From Lycium barbarum (lineage: Eukaryota; Streptophyta; Magnoliopsida; Solanales; Solanaceae): 64,000 nt of DNA. Each line of letters opens with the position of its first letter. The stretch's first letter is position 1. Positions 1 to 10,400 of this stretch are shown piece after piece. The stretch spans positions 77,520,307 to 77,584,306 of the forward strand of contig NC_083339.1 of NCBI RefSeq assembly GCF_019175385.1, given 5' to 3'. The notes below the pieces were generated by a model that saw nothing but the letters and a program-made list of their open reading frames with translations, made no database searches and was not told the origin of the DNA. The translations under genes were made by a program, and so were the position numbers.

Positions 1-599
1 TTGATCATTAGTTTCTCTTGAATTCTTGTGGAAGAAAGGTGGAGAGTTTTCTAGAGAGTTCTTGAGACAAGGGGAGTGAAAATGAAATGAAATAAAATGA
101 ACTTGGGTCCCCTTTTTATCAACTTAAAATCTATCCCGACTCGGTTTCACGGACACACATACGGTCCGTATAATTTATATGGGCCGTATGTGTGACCGTA
201 TGTTTGGTCCAGTGAAGGCTCCAGTTCTAGACAATTTCCGTATGTTGGACCGTATAATGCTCAACTTTCCGAAACTTGTTCTCGTCGATTCGTTTGGTCT
301 CCAATCCTTATGGAACCTTCTTAACACTTGTTTAACACTTCATTAACAATCTAAGGGACATTATAACTCTTCTTCTAAGACATCATTAAGCCATCATTAA
401 CTTGGTACCTCGTAATCCTTTCCGATTCACAATGTATACCTCACCTTCCTTGACAACTTTCTTCTCTTACCTCGGATGTCTTTGAAATCTCAATTAGAAC
501 TATTAAATACTACTTCTTACTTATGGAAACATCATATACTTCATACCCGTAATTAGTCTATTCACTGCGCAATGACATGGAATTTTTTGAGGTGTAACA
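1..599 (-). mobile_element. Element D, 3' LTR (partial, U3 end)
   Basis: This is the right-hand part of a minus-strand LTR. It ends at 599 with GAGGTGTAACA, the reverse complement of the LTR start TGTTACACCTC, and is followed directly by a polypurine tract and integrase. The window edge cuts it. It has a TATA-like stretch on the minus strand near 110-120 (GATAAAAAGGGG) and, further upstream in element sense, a cluster of CGGTCCGTA motifs. D is the oldest unit here, because B and E are both inserted in it. Confidence 0.85.
148..260 (-). promoter_or_regulatory. ACGGTCCGT-type motif array in D LTR
   Basis: Several copies of ACGGTCCGTA, GGGCCGTATG and GACCGTATG lie within about 110 bp, on both strands. 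The array is just upstream, in element sense, of the TATA-like stretch at 110-120. Equivalent arrays occur in the LTRs of B, C, E, K and, as a variant, H. A promoter or enhancer role is inferred from this position. Confidence 0.6.
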
Positions 600-636
600 T
601 TCTTCCCCCCTTTTAGAACATTTGTCCTCGAATGTT
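600..636 (-). other. Polypurine tract and adjacent palindrome of element D
   Basis: On the minus strand a G-rich purine run (602-614) abuts the LTR; it would prime plus-strand DNA synthesis. Next to it, 617-636 is an imperfect copy of the AACATTCGAGGACGAATGTT palindrome found beside the PPT of the other Tekay-type elements. Confidence 0.8.
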
Positions 637-910
637 AAGTGCTCGGGAATTCTATGAAAATTTTGCCAGAGTTTCCCCTTTAATATGGCACTACTGTGTT
701 GTCACAACAGCCCATAATAATAATGCCTCACAGGGCCACAACATAATAGCAATAAAGTTTGGCTACACACGACCCAAATGCATAAAAAGGAAAACATACA
801 TACCTCATAATCTTGATATTTCATCTTGGATCCTTTCTGGGGGCTGAACTAGGTGCGGCTAGTTGGATTTCATACTCTCTTACGCTTCCCAAGTCATTTT
901 TTCTCGGTTG

Positions 911-1888
911 TTATTTCTCCATAAGACTTTTAACTGAGGCTACCTCTTTGTTCCTGAGTCTCTGTACTTGCCTATCTAGTATGGCAATAGGTACCTCTTC
1001 ATAAGCCAACTTTTTCGTTACTTGAACATCATCTATCAGCACGATCCTAGTAGGATCTCTGACACACTTACGGAGCATTGAGACATGGAAAATCGGATGG
1101 ACTGGTTCCAGTTCTGAGGGTAAGTCCAATTCGTAAGCTACTTGACACACCTTGCGGACAATCGTGTAAGGTCTAATATATCGAGGGATTAACTTTCCCT
1201 TCTTACCAAATCTCATCACGCCTTTCATTGGTGACAGCTTCAGGAATACCCAATCATCAACTTGAAATTCTAAGTCTTGCCGACGGTTGTCCGCATAAGA
1301 TTTCTGGCGACTTTGGGCTGTTAATAGTCGGTCTCGGATCACCTTGACCTTTTCCTCCGCTTGTTGAATCAATTCAGGGCCTATTAGCTGTACCTCTCTT
1401 ACTTCAAACCACCCAATTAGGGATCTACACTTCCTTCCATATAGAGCTTCATACGGAGCCATCTGACTACTGGAATGATAGTTGTTGTTGTATGCAAACT
1501 CAATAAGGGGTAAGTGGTCATCCCAACTACCACCGAAATCTAGTACACATGCCCGTAGCATATCTTCCAAGGTCTGGATAGTACATTTGGCTTGCCCATC
1601 AGTTTGTGGATGAAATGTTGTGCTAAGCCTCACCTGAGTACCCAAACCTTCTTGGAAAGACTTCCAGAAGTTAGCCGTAAATTGTGCTCCTCTATCCGTG
1701 ATAATAGATATCGGGACACCATGAAGTCGCACAATCAACCTTGCATAATTTTCTGCTGAATATGTAGTTTTGACTGGAAGAAAATGAGCTGCTTTCGTGA
1801 GTCTGTCCACGATTACCCATATAGAGTCATACTTGCTGCAGGAACGAGGTAACCCCACAATAAAATCCATGTTGATCACTTCCTATTT
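911..1888 (-). pseudogene. Element D integrase core and C-terminal domain, broken
   Basis: Ty3/gypsy integrase, which would join element cDNA to host DNA. The first catalytic Asp (MDFIVGLP) and the second (ITDRGAQF) are visible. The Glu expected in DGQAERT is Lys (DGQAKCT), so the DDE triad is lost. Four residues are missing before VRLHGVP compared with element K. The C-terminal part (VHPIFHVSMLRK to RLRNKEVASVK) leads into a chromodomain-like tail but leaves frame near 911. Upstream, two Trp codons of the conserved IPTWKWE stretch are both TAG (about 1877-1888). No function can remain. Confidence 0.9.
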
Positions 1889-2479
1889 CTAGGTTGGAAT
1901 CTCCATGGCTTGCAATAATCCTCCAAGCTTTTGATGCTCGACTTTCACTTGCTGATAGTTTGGACATTGGGCTACAAATTTTGCAATGTCTTTCTTCATT
2001 CCATCCCTCCAATACATTAACTTAAGATCATGGTACATCTGTGTCGCACCGGGGTGAATAGAATACCGAGAATAATGAGCTTCTTCTAGAATTTGACGAC
2101 GTAATTTCGCAACATTCGAAACACATAGCCTGCCTCGGTATCTAAGAACTCCATCTATAGAAGTTTCAAATGAAGACTTCTCTTTTTCACGAAATGTGTC
2201 TCTATAGTGGCTCAACTGAGGATTTTCATATTGACGCTCTTTCATCTCCATGTCCAAGGATGAAACTGTTGGATTATTGATATCAATTCCTGCACTGCTT
2301 GAAGCAATTAGACGTACTCCAAGGCTAGCTAGCTGGTGGAGCTCACGAATTAATTCCTTCTTCTCCGGAGGAGCCTCACATAGGCTACACATTGATCTGC
2401 GGCTAAGTGCATCAGCTACTACATTTGCCTTTCCAGGGTGGTATAAAAAACTCACATCATAATCTTTCAATAATTCCAA
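1889..2479 (-). pseudogene. Element D RNase H C-terminus and integrase zinc-binding domain
   Basis: Starts in the RNase H/connection region ([26 protein letters not shown]) and runs into the integrase N-terminal HHCC domain ([17 protein letters not shown], then [10 protein letters not shown]). The last zinc ligand, Cys in CPNCQQ, has become Tyr. The reading frame is open for 196 codons and then hits the Trp-to-stop changes before the integrase core. It is separated from the upstream RNase H by a stop at about 2522, where a Gln codon reads TAA. Confidence 0.88.
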
Positions 2480-2524
2480 CCACCGCCTCTGCCACAGATT
2501 TAACTCCTTCTGCTTGAAGAGATA

Positions 2525-3238
2525 TTAGAGACTCTTGTGATCCGTATAGATGTCAACATGAACTCCATACAAGTAGTGTCTCCACATCTTTAGTGCATGA
2601 ATAACCGCGGCCAATTCAAGGTCATGGGTTGGGTAGTTCTTTTCATGTTTCCGCAACTGCCTCGAAGCATAGGCAATGACTTTACCGTGCTGCATCAACA
2701 CACATCCTAACCCAACACCAGAAGCATTACAATAGACAACATAACCATCTGGCCCTTCTGGGAGTGTCAAAACTGGGACTGAGGTTAATCTATCCTTCAA
2801 TTCTTGGAAACCACGTTCACAACCATCAATCCATTGAAACTTTGCTAATTTCTGAGTTAACTTCGTTAACGGTGCTGAGATAGATGAAATCCCTTCTACG
2901 AATCTTCTATAGTAACCCGCCAAACCCAAAAAACTACGAACTTCTGTAGGTGTTGTAGGCCTTGGCCAAGTCTTCATAGCTTCAATTTTCTGGGTATCAA
3001 CTCGAATGCCATCAGCTGAAATAATATGGCCCAGAAAAGTCACAGAATTTAGCCAAAACTCGCATTTTGAGAATTTTGCATACAATTCTCGAGTTCGAAG
3101 AATTCCCAGGACAATACGTAAATGGTCTGCATGATCTGATTCTGTGCGAGAGTATACCAGAATATCATCAATGAACACTATCACGACTAGATCCAAAAGA
3201 GGCCTCAATGCATTATTCATCAAATTCATAAATACTGC
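2525..3238 (-). pseudogene. Element D reverse transcriptase palm/thumb and RNase H
   Basis: Contains the RT catalytic motif as [10 protein letters not shown], the thumb ([27 protein letters not shown]) and RNase H ([23 protein letters not shown]). The first RNase H acid, normally Asp in YCDAS, is Asn here, so RNase H would be inactive. The N-terminal RT continues at 23972-24543: B (3239-23971) splits the gene at the codon region following MNLMNNA, and the 5-bp duplication ACTGC (3234-3238 and 23972-23976) marks the join. Confidence 0.92.
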
Positions 3239-3319
3239 TGATGTGCCGTGAATTTCGGCACATTTTATGCCTTTGTCACTAGAAGTGTTGCTTGTTTTTA
3301 AATGTTTTTACATCGTTTC
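3239..3319 (+). mobile_element. Element B 5' LTR, left piece
   Basis: The first 81 bp of B's LTR, matching 22498-22578 with few differences. It is split from the rest (13216-14525) by element A, whose TSD GTTTC is 3315-3319 and 13211-13215. Confidence 0.92.
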
Positions 3320-4978
3320 TGTTATACCCCGTACATTTATACGTCGAACTATTCGCAAGAAAATCGACTCGAGTTAAAGACGGAATCACTTTCGGACACA
3401 AAATAGAAATCTTTAATTTTCAATTATAATTAAAACATAAATTGTTTATAAATTTTATTTAGTGTAAAAAAAATATTGGAGATTGGTGATTAATTAATTG
3501 TGATTAGATTTTTAAGTGGGAATTAGTTATTAATTAAAAGTAATTAAGTTAATTAATTATATCATCTAGTGGGCCCCACCTGATTTTTAAATTAAAAAAA
3601 ATAATTAAAAAAAAAACAAAAAACAAAACAGAAAATGGTGAGTCACAAGGAGATGGCAACGTGTCAACTTAAAGGGAACCATATAAATGGTTGATTATTG
3701 AATCAACAAAACATTTCATTCTAAGAATAGAAAGTTTAAAAAAAGAAAGAAAGAATAAAACACCCATGGCTGCTCGGCCAGCCATGGTGATTGAAAAAAA
3801 AATGTGTGTTTTGTTGCTATTTTGATCATGATTCAAGTAAATTGCAAGTTCAAGGGGGTGATAGCAACGTTGGATATTGAATCGGGGAAGAAGAAATTGC
3901 GAAATTGGAGCAATTAAGGGCAGAAATTCGTCCGAGAAAATTAAGGTAAGATTTTCTTGTTTTATGGTGTAATTGTGTTAATAGTATTGTAATGGAATTA
4001 TTAGAATTGGATTGGACGAAATTGGAATTAAGAAAATGCATGAAATCGATGTTATGCGAAATTGTGGGTTGAAATGGATTAAGGAAAGTTGTTGGGTTGT
4101 TAGAATTGGTATGGGCTGAATTGGGAGAATTTATTATATATATTGTTGTTTTTGGTATTTCTATGTTGACAGGAGGACAATTAGAAATTCGGGTTAGGCG
4201 AATATATAGGGGAAATGCTGCCCGATTTTCGTTAAGTCCCTAACTAATGGAAAACCCTAAACGAGAATACATAAGCTGAAATATAGGTTCTATAAGAAAT
4301 GGGCTATATATTTGTAAACTAGAAAATATAGTTACTAACGATAGCGTTACTCTTATATTAAATAGGCTAAAAGAGCGTCGAGACGAACGGGTTACGAATA
4401 GCCGCTAACAGGTATGTAAAGCTGTCCCTTCTTTCTTTTGGCATGTCTTAGACTTAAGTGATGACTGATATGAACTTTGGGGTAATTCCATTCATAATAT
4501 TTGAGTGATATTCATTATTCTTATTCACTTCTTTATATTACAATTCCCAAGTGATTGAGCCTCCCTCTTCAGTTTTCTGTACGTTGGATAATAGTCGATA
4601 AATATCCGTTCCTATTCTTAGGAACTCTATGATAACTAGTGACTGGACTTCTATAAGGTGTTTCATACTATAGTGACATATGAATATGATCCTTAAGGCT
4701 TTGTGATATACTTATGATGACGTTCAAGGGATGTTTGATATGTTTCCGAGTGACATTCAAAAGGTATTTGATACGACTATTGTCTTGATTTTCAGATGGT
4801 AATTCGTGTTGATTATTATATTGAGTCTTGAAAATGTTTTAAAATTGCATATAGTTTCCCACTACTCTGCTCGTGCCTGCCTCAATATGTCTTTCACTGA
4901 GTCCCGGGGCAGGACACGTTTTCGTGCACAGTTTCACTGCATTGTTCACCGAGTCCCTCACTAGAGGGCCGGGACACG

Positions 4979-5001
4979 TTATATATATATATATATATAT
5001 A
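4979..5001 (+). repeat. TA dinucleotide microsatellite, left LTR of A
   Basis: About ten TA units, followed by GATATG/GATGATATG units to about 5040. The same place in the right LTR (12314-12368) holds more than twice as many units. Confidence 0.9.
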
Positions 5002-5248
5002 TGATATGGTGATGTGATGATATGATGATATGATGATATGTTATGGCGGCCAGGAGGGCATGTGATGACTTTATTCACCGAATCCCTCACTAGAGGGCCG
5101 GGACACGTTATATATATGATATATGATATTGATATGCATGATTTTCATTTCATAAGGCAAGTGTATCGATGTTTTAAAAGTCATACTTGTTTCTGGTAAT
5201 CTTTATTTCAGTTATGATCCTTTTACTGTATTTCATGCTTTACATACT

Positions 5249-5305
5249 CAGTACATATTCCGTACTGACCCCCTTTCTTCGGGGGGCTGCGTTTCATGCC
5301 CGCAG
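5249..5305 (+). other. Three-hairpin LTR module, element A left copy
   Basis: Stem 1 is CAGTAC/GTACTG (5249-5267). Stem 2 is CCCCC/GGGGG around TTTCTTC (5269-5285). Stem 3 is CTGCG/CGCAG (5287-5305). The module ends on GCAG|GTACAG, which resembles a splice acceptor. It occurs at the same relative place in all sufficiently complete Tekay-type LTRs here, with compensatory stem changes between families. Confidence 0.75.
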
Positions 5306-5438
5306 GTACAGATAGTCGATTTGGTGACCCTTCAGCATAGGACTTCTACTCAGCTGTTTTGGAGAGCTCCGTTGTTCCGGAGTCTAGAATTTTGGTTCAG
5401 ATCTTATAATGTATATGTATATGTTTATCCAGGGGTAC

Positions 5439-5457
5439 GGCGGGGCCCTGTCCCGTC
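5439..5457 (+). other. Fourth conserved LTR hairpin, GGCGGG/CCCGTC, element A
   Basis: Six-base stem with one G-T pair, around the loop GCCCTGT. The stem sequence differs between families (GGCGGG/CCCGCC in I, GACGGG/CCCGTC in F, AGCGGG/CCCGCT in C) while pairing is kept and the loop stays GYCCTGT. Confidence 0.7.
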
Positions 5458-5839
5458 ATATTTTGTTTTCGCTACTCTTAAAGGTCTGTAGACATATGTG
5501 TGGGTTGTGTATGGGTTCTGTTCAGCTGTGTCTATACGATGTGCCGTGGTATGATGTTCGTCTCTAGTAGCAGCCTTGTCGGCTTGCATACGGTATTGAT
5601 ATGTGATGGCAGCCTTGTCGGCTTGCGTATTATTTCATGATATGATTAGTTGTGCCTCCTCAGGAGACCGTTGATCTGGAAGTATATATATATATATATG
5701 ACGATGTTACGAACTTGGACTTCCTTTATAAGTTTTCGTATTGTCGTAGTTTCAGTTTGACGTTATATGTAACAGGTTGGTACACGGGTGCCCAGTTCGG
5801 GCACCAGTCACGGCTTACGGGGTTGGGTCGTGACAAAAG

Positions 5840-5851
5840 TGGTATCAGAGC
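5840..5851 (+). other. Element A primer-binding site (initiator Met tRNA)
   Basis: TGGTATCAGAGC lies four bases after the LTR. It is the standard PBS complementary to the 3' end of plant initiator methionine tRNA and fixes the element as plus-strand. Confidence 0.95.
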
Positions 5852-7130
5852 AGTTCATCCTCGGAGTGTCTACAGACCGTGTATTAAGTAGAGTCTTGTT
5901 TATCGGTGTGTACACAACACATCTATAAACAGGAAGCTACAGGACATTTAGGATGTTACCTTTCTTTCATATCTAAGATCGTGCGATAGAGCCCAGTCAT
6001 AGGAAATGAAATTCCTTATACTAACCTTTGATTTCAGCTGAAGAACGACATCGACAGAAGGAAGCGCCTGACGATATTGGAAGCTACAAAGTACACGGGT
6101 ACTTAACGGTGCGAAAGAGGCAGGTTGGATAAGGTAAGAATATTGAAGTATGATTGACATGTAAAGTTGAAGAATGAAAGAGAAGATGGATAGGAAAGTA
6201 TAACAGAATAGATCGTTAAAGGATCAGGTACGTCTCGAGGTAAGATATGTGAGGTAAGTCCCGACACTTTTATACTTTTTCTGGAAATTGGGAGCCCTGT
6301 GTGGCTATGACATGATATGATATATGCGTATATATGTTGGCCCGGTGAGGCATTGTTGGTATTTCCTGCGTGCAGGTTCAGGGATAGTAAGAAGTACAGA
6401 GGAAACTCTGCCCAAATTTTCCCAGGAACAGGAAAAATTGGAGAATGGGATATAAGTTCGTAATATGTCTTGAAAGTTGATACCGATAGGGAAAATTTAT
6501 TATGTTGGATTGAAGCTTTAAGAGATACCCCCCACGTCATCCGTAAGGGGTACCATTCTTATTTGGAAAATTTTATTTTGAAAAAGCATATGTGAGCAGC
6601 AAAGTTTGGAATTCATTTGAACGGACCAGAATACTTTGCAACCACATTTTACCTTAGAAAAAGGCTCACGTTGAAGGGCGAAAATGTCCAACCATTAAGT
6701 TTCACTTTATTGGAAGAGTAAAAAGCATACAACAAGTAGTTTGTAAACTAAATAGTTCGTTCATGACCCAAAAAAAATAATTCTGAGGGTAAACTATGTG
6801 AACTAAGCAATAGAAGTCTCGTGGTGCTTGTCGGATTCTAGTTCTTCGTGTGTGGCTTCGGAGGACGTTTCATGGTGACATAACCTTGGAGTGGGAATGT
6901 TCTGGTGTTCGTGAGGTAAAATTTCATCATGTCCTTGAGTTTATTAGTTTTTAATCAACTAATTGAAGATAGAATTTGTGGAAGGAAAACTCAAACTTGT
7001 GAGCTGTTATGGATCATGTGTTCCACGTGTTGTTGATGAAAAGCTAGGACAATTCGGAAGGTCTTGTGATACTAAGGGGTGATTTAGAAAAAGGTGGAAA
7101 AATTCAACAAGACATTTTATTGAAGTATCG
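5852..7130 (+). other. Element A leader and non-coding interior, gag missing
   Basis: The first ~170 bases resemble the leader of element I (43330-43490): both contain a GTCTTGTTTATCG stretch, AAACAGGAAGCTACAGGACA and a GATCGTGCGATAGAG stretch. After about 6020 the similarity stops where gag should begin. From there to about 7130 I see no coding remnant, only stop-rich sequence. Confidence 0.6.
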
Positions 7131-7473
7131 AGTGAACTGAGAAGTAGGAGATTCTGTTATAGCAAGGCAAGTATATAGAGATTGTTCGGTGATCATATGC
7201 AGTCGTTGCACCAAGGCAGATCTGATAGAGCTAGATATGACTGAATTTGATGTTATTATGGGTATGGATTGGTTAGCTTCTTGTTATAGTAACGTTGATT
7301 GTAGAGGCAAGATAGTCCGATTTTTGTTTCCAAGAGAGCCAATTATAGAGTGGATGAGAAATACAGCATCGCCGAGGGGTAAGTTTATTTCATACCTCAA
7401 GGCAAGGAAGATGGTCAGAGAAGGTTATATTGAGGTATCGACTAAGCTGATAAGCAGGGATAAGTCACGATGA
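7130..7473 (+). pseudogene. Element A protease-region remnant
   Basis: An open frame (7189-7473) reads CTKADLIELDMTEFDVIMGMDWLASC, then the PREPIIEW and [17 protein letters not shown] region, closely matching the protease C-terminus of element I (45180-45400). The protease catalytic DSG/DPG motif upstream is not present, and the match ends before RT begins. It is a deletion remnant and cannot encode an active protease. Confidence 0.88.
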
Positions 7474-10400
7474 GTTTATAATTAAAAGGAGTAGTAGTAT
7501 GATTAAGATAAAGCACGGAGGAGGAAGAGTTATGACAAGTTATGAAGGTATTGATAAGACAGCTTGTGAGATATTAAAGGATAAGATTGATCAGAAGGGG
7601 TGAAGGGTTAAAGTACGCCTAGCCTACAGAGTGTAATTAAAATATAGTAAGCATCGTGAATAAGATTAAGAAGTGATACGTTATAGGATGGATTACGAAC
7701 AAGATGTGATGTGAATACCATAAGGATTACTATAGAAATGAGTAAAGCCTAGCAAGGAAGTAACTAAAGAATATGATGTGATTAGTGCGAAATGGAAAGG
7801 CAAATGTAGAACGAATATGAAAGACTTACAAAGTCCTATAGGGGAAAGTTCAGGATAGAGATCAAATGGTAACGAAAGTGAAAACGAGCATAGGAAGAGA
7901 AGGAGTTAATAGTAGGAGGAAGATAAGAAGAAAACGAATGGGATTGCAGTGTAGTGATGCGTTATGACGTGTATAGCTTGGAAAACGAGTAATACGAGTG
8001 ACAAAATTGTGAAAGACCGAACTAAGGGAAGATGAGCAACGAGACAGAATGAATGCCAGAAATGACTGGATGATAAGAACAAATAGGGATGAACAGAATA
8101 TGTTTTGAAAATGAGAAAGGGGTTATGTAGAAATAGTGGTTACCGAAGGATACAGGAGTAGCATAAAATTCCTCGGGCATAAAATAAAAGATGGACATAG
8201 ACTGGAGAAATGAAAGGAATACTAAAGGAAACACCCTAGACAGACGTAATTAATTGAGTGTGAGTATAGAATAAAAGGGAAATATATAGCTACGAACTTA
8301 AGGTGTAGTATGACGAGAGGGTGATAAGACAAGACCACTATTAAAATGAATTTGACATGATTTTGAGTAAGTTAGAAGTTAGCATTGGGTATACAACAAG
8401 GGTAAAAGTGCAGGAGGCATAAAGGAGTATTGCGTATATGTGACTTCACCTCGGAAGAGAGTGAAATCCTTAAAGGAACAAGGATTGTAGATTTGCGAAA
8501 CAACTGATGTGTTGTGAGTTTATTAAAGGAAACAGATGACATTCGTTGGGATAAAGATAGTGTTATAAGAAAGGTTGGGACACTTATCATTAGAATATAA
8601 GTGCTACCAAATGGAGAATTTGAAATGACTATAAGCACTAGCTAATCACTAATCGGAATAAATGGAATGTGTCTTTGGACAAATTGCTACATTAATTGCA
8701 TTACTCGAGTACCAACCATCAGATAAGATTATGTACTATATATTGAGAGTTCTCATCGCCTCGTGATTGTGTTAGGGTTTCACACCTGGGTAATCTAAGT
8801 TATAGACGATATAAAGGAAGACATGGATATGGTGCAGTATACCAAATGTATTGGAAAAGGAATCATAGGAATTTGAGACAGTATACCAAATGTATTGGAA
8901 AAGAATCATAGGAAGTTGGAAATGGAGGCATAGAGCGGAATATAAATAGATAATAATGTAGGTACACCCTAAAGGGGGGAAGCGGATGAGAAAAATGGAA
9001 GTGTAAGATTAAATTAACTGATACTGCAATACGTTTAATGTGCATACTTAGACTTCAAGTGAGATCCCTTGCTCAGACAAGTTAGTAAAACTTGAAAGCC
9101 AGCAATAAGCGGATAGAAGCCAAGATGGTATTTGAGACAGTGCTGAGAATTATTGGTAAAGACTTTGGATAACACGACATTAGAAGGTGGAGGCTTACAA
9201 AGATGAGGAATACGACAAGAGAATGGTGACGAGTAACTTAAAAGGATGTTATAAAGAATAGCCAGGCTGTACTGGATTAGAGGTTAAGATGTTCAGAATG
9301 GAGTTATTGGCTAATGATATTGTGACACATAAATAGCAAAGGAGAAAGGACAGGAAATCTCTCGTATAGTGGGATATGAGAAAACTAAATGGTGAATAGA
9401 TGAAGGGGAAAAAGTATGGCGAAATAGACAGCAAGTGAGTGATAGTACAATAAGATATGTAGAGCAGAATAAGCCAGGAGAAGGAAAGACTATGACTAAG
9501 ATTGGATGCATTTTGTACAAATTGTATAGGAATAGTTATGCAACATACGAATACTTGTATACTAAGAATGAGACCAAGTGAATACTTGATAAGAAGAGTA
9601 ACAATTCAGTAACAACAATGCGGTTGCAATATTTTGGATACATCAAAGAGAGGTATAAGATGGTTTGAGACAAGATTACAGAAATATATTTAGTACTGAG
9701 GACAAAAGTCATAGTTAAGCCTTGATATCAGTTGAAAGATATAAGAGAAGGATATAGGGTCTGCATAAAGACAAGCGAGGTAACGCTAAGGCATTTAACT
9801 AGGCTGATTTGAGCACCTACACATACTTGTGTAAAGATTGCAATAGGATGCATGAAAGGAGAGTTAAGAGCAAATTTGAGCAAAGAGGCAATAAAAGAAT
9901 TTGAGTCAAAAAAATAAAGACACGACACGAGATTATATGCCTAAAGTATTACCAGTTACATTAAGAGAGAAAACAAGCGGGTTATTGGTTACTGGAGGAC
10001 AGTAAAGTTGTGATATGAGGGAACCCTAGCGCTAATTGATAGTCAACCCTATAGATCAAGATCAAGAAGTGAAAACAAGTAATAGTTAAAGACCTTTAAA
10101 AGAAAGTCAGAAAGTGACGCATGATGCTGAGGGTTCCGGAGTACGGACTGTCACAGCGGAGTAAAGCAGGGATATTACAGTACAAAATTTTAACCCCTGG
10201 GAAATTTCATTTTACTCGTAGAACCTGCAAAGGGTCCACAGGTTATCAGAGTCATACGACACTCTAGGGATATTAAAGTCTAATAAACCGACGAGGGACG
10301 TCTACACATTATAAAAAGCTCATTTAAAGATTGAGAGGTAAGATAAAAGAAACGATACCTTAAGGGGATAACTATAGGAGAAGCACAAGAAGGAAGTAAG

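Larger units (their letters stand above)
3320..5835 (+). mobile_element. Element A 5' LTR
   Basis: 2516 bp, TGTTATACCCC to GGGTCGTGACA. In order: a TATA-like box at 3682-3688, a GGCC-containing leader hairpin at 3764-3787 (arms CCATGGCTG and CAGCCATGG), a splice-donor-like AAG|GTAAG with GT at 3946, an ATATAGGGGAAATGCTGCCC block near 4205, a second donor-like CAG|GTATGTAA with GT at 4412, GAGTCCC...GGGAC hairpin repeats with a TA microsatellite (4953-5104), the three-hairpin module (5249-5305), a fourth hairpin (5439-5457) and duplicated AGCC-TTGTC-GGCT hairpins (5570-5587, 5609-5626). Confidence 0.95.

Noticed and set aside
632..847. Short open frames in LTRs and interiors (60-100 codons), such as 632-847, 4839-5090, 12229-12465, 18203-18628 and 55037-55330
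   Set aside because: They overlap LTR, PPT or repeat sequence, read through AT repeats, or lie antisense to pol. None shows a domain or conservation beyond what shared LTR descent gives.
5840..5851. TGGTATCAGAGC and TGGCGCCG sequences as tRNA gene remains
   Set aside because: They are primer-binding sites directly after LTRs. No cloverleaf or B-box follows.
6103..6540. 145-codon minus-strand frame in element A
   Set aside because: Antisense to the element, no known domain, and surrounded by stop-rich non-coding interior.
8690..8800. Possible second 5S rRNA-like stretch in element A (CCATCAG, AGGGTTTCACACCTGGG)
   Set aside because: Only short scattered words match and the spacing is wrong. 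The A-box GTTAAGCGTGC is absent.
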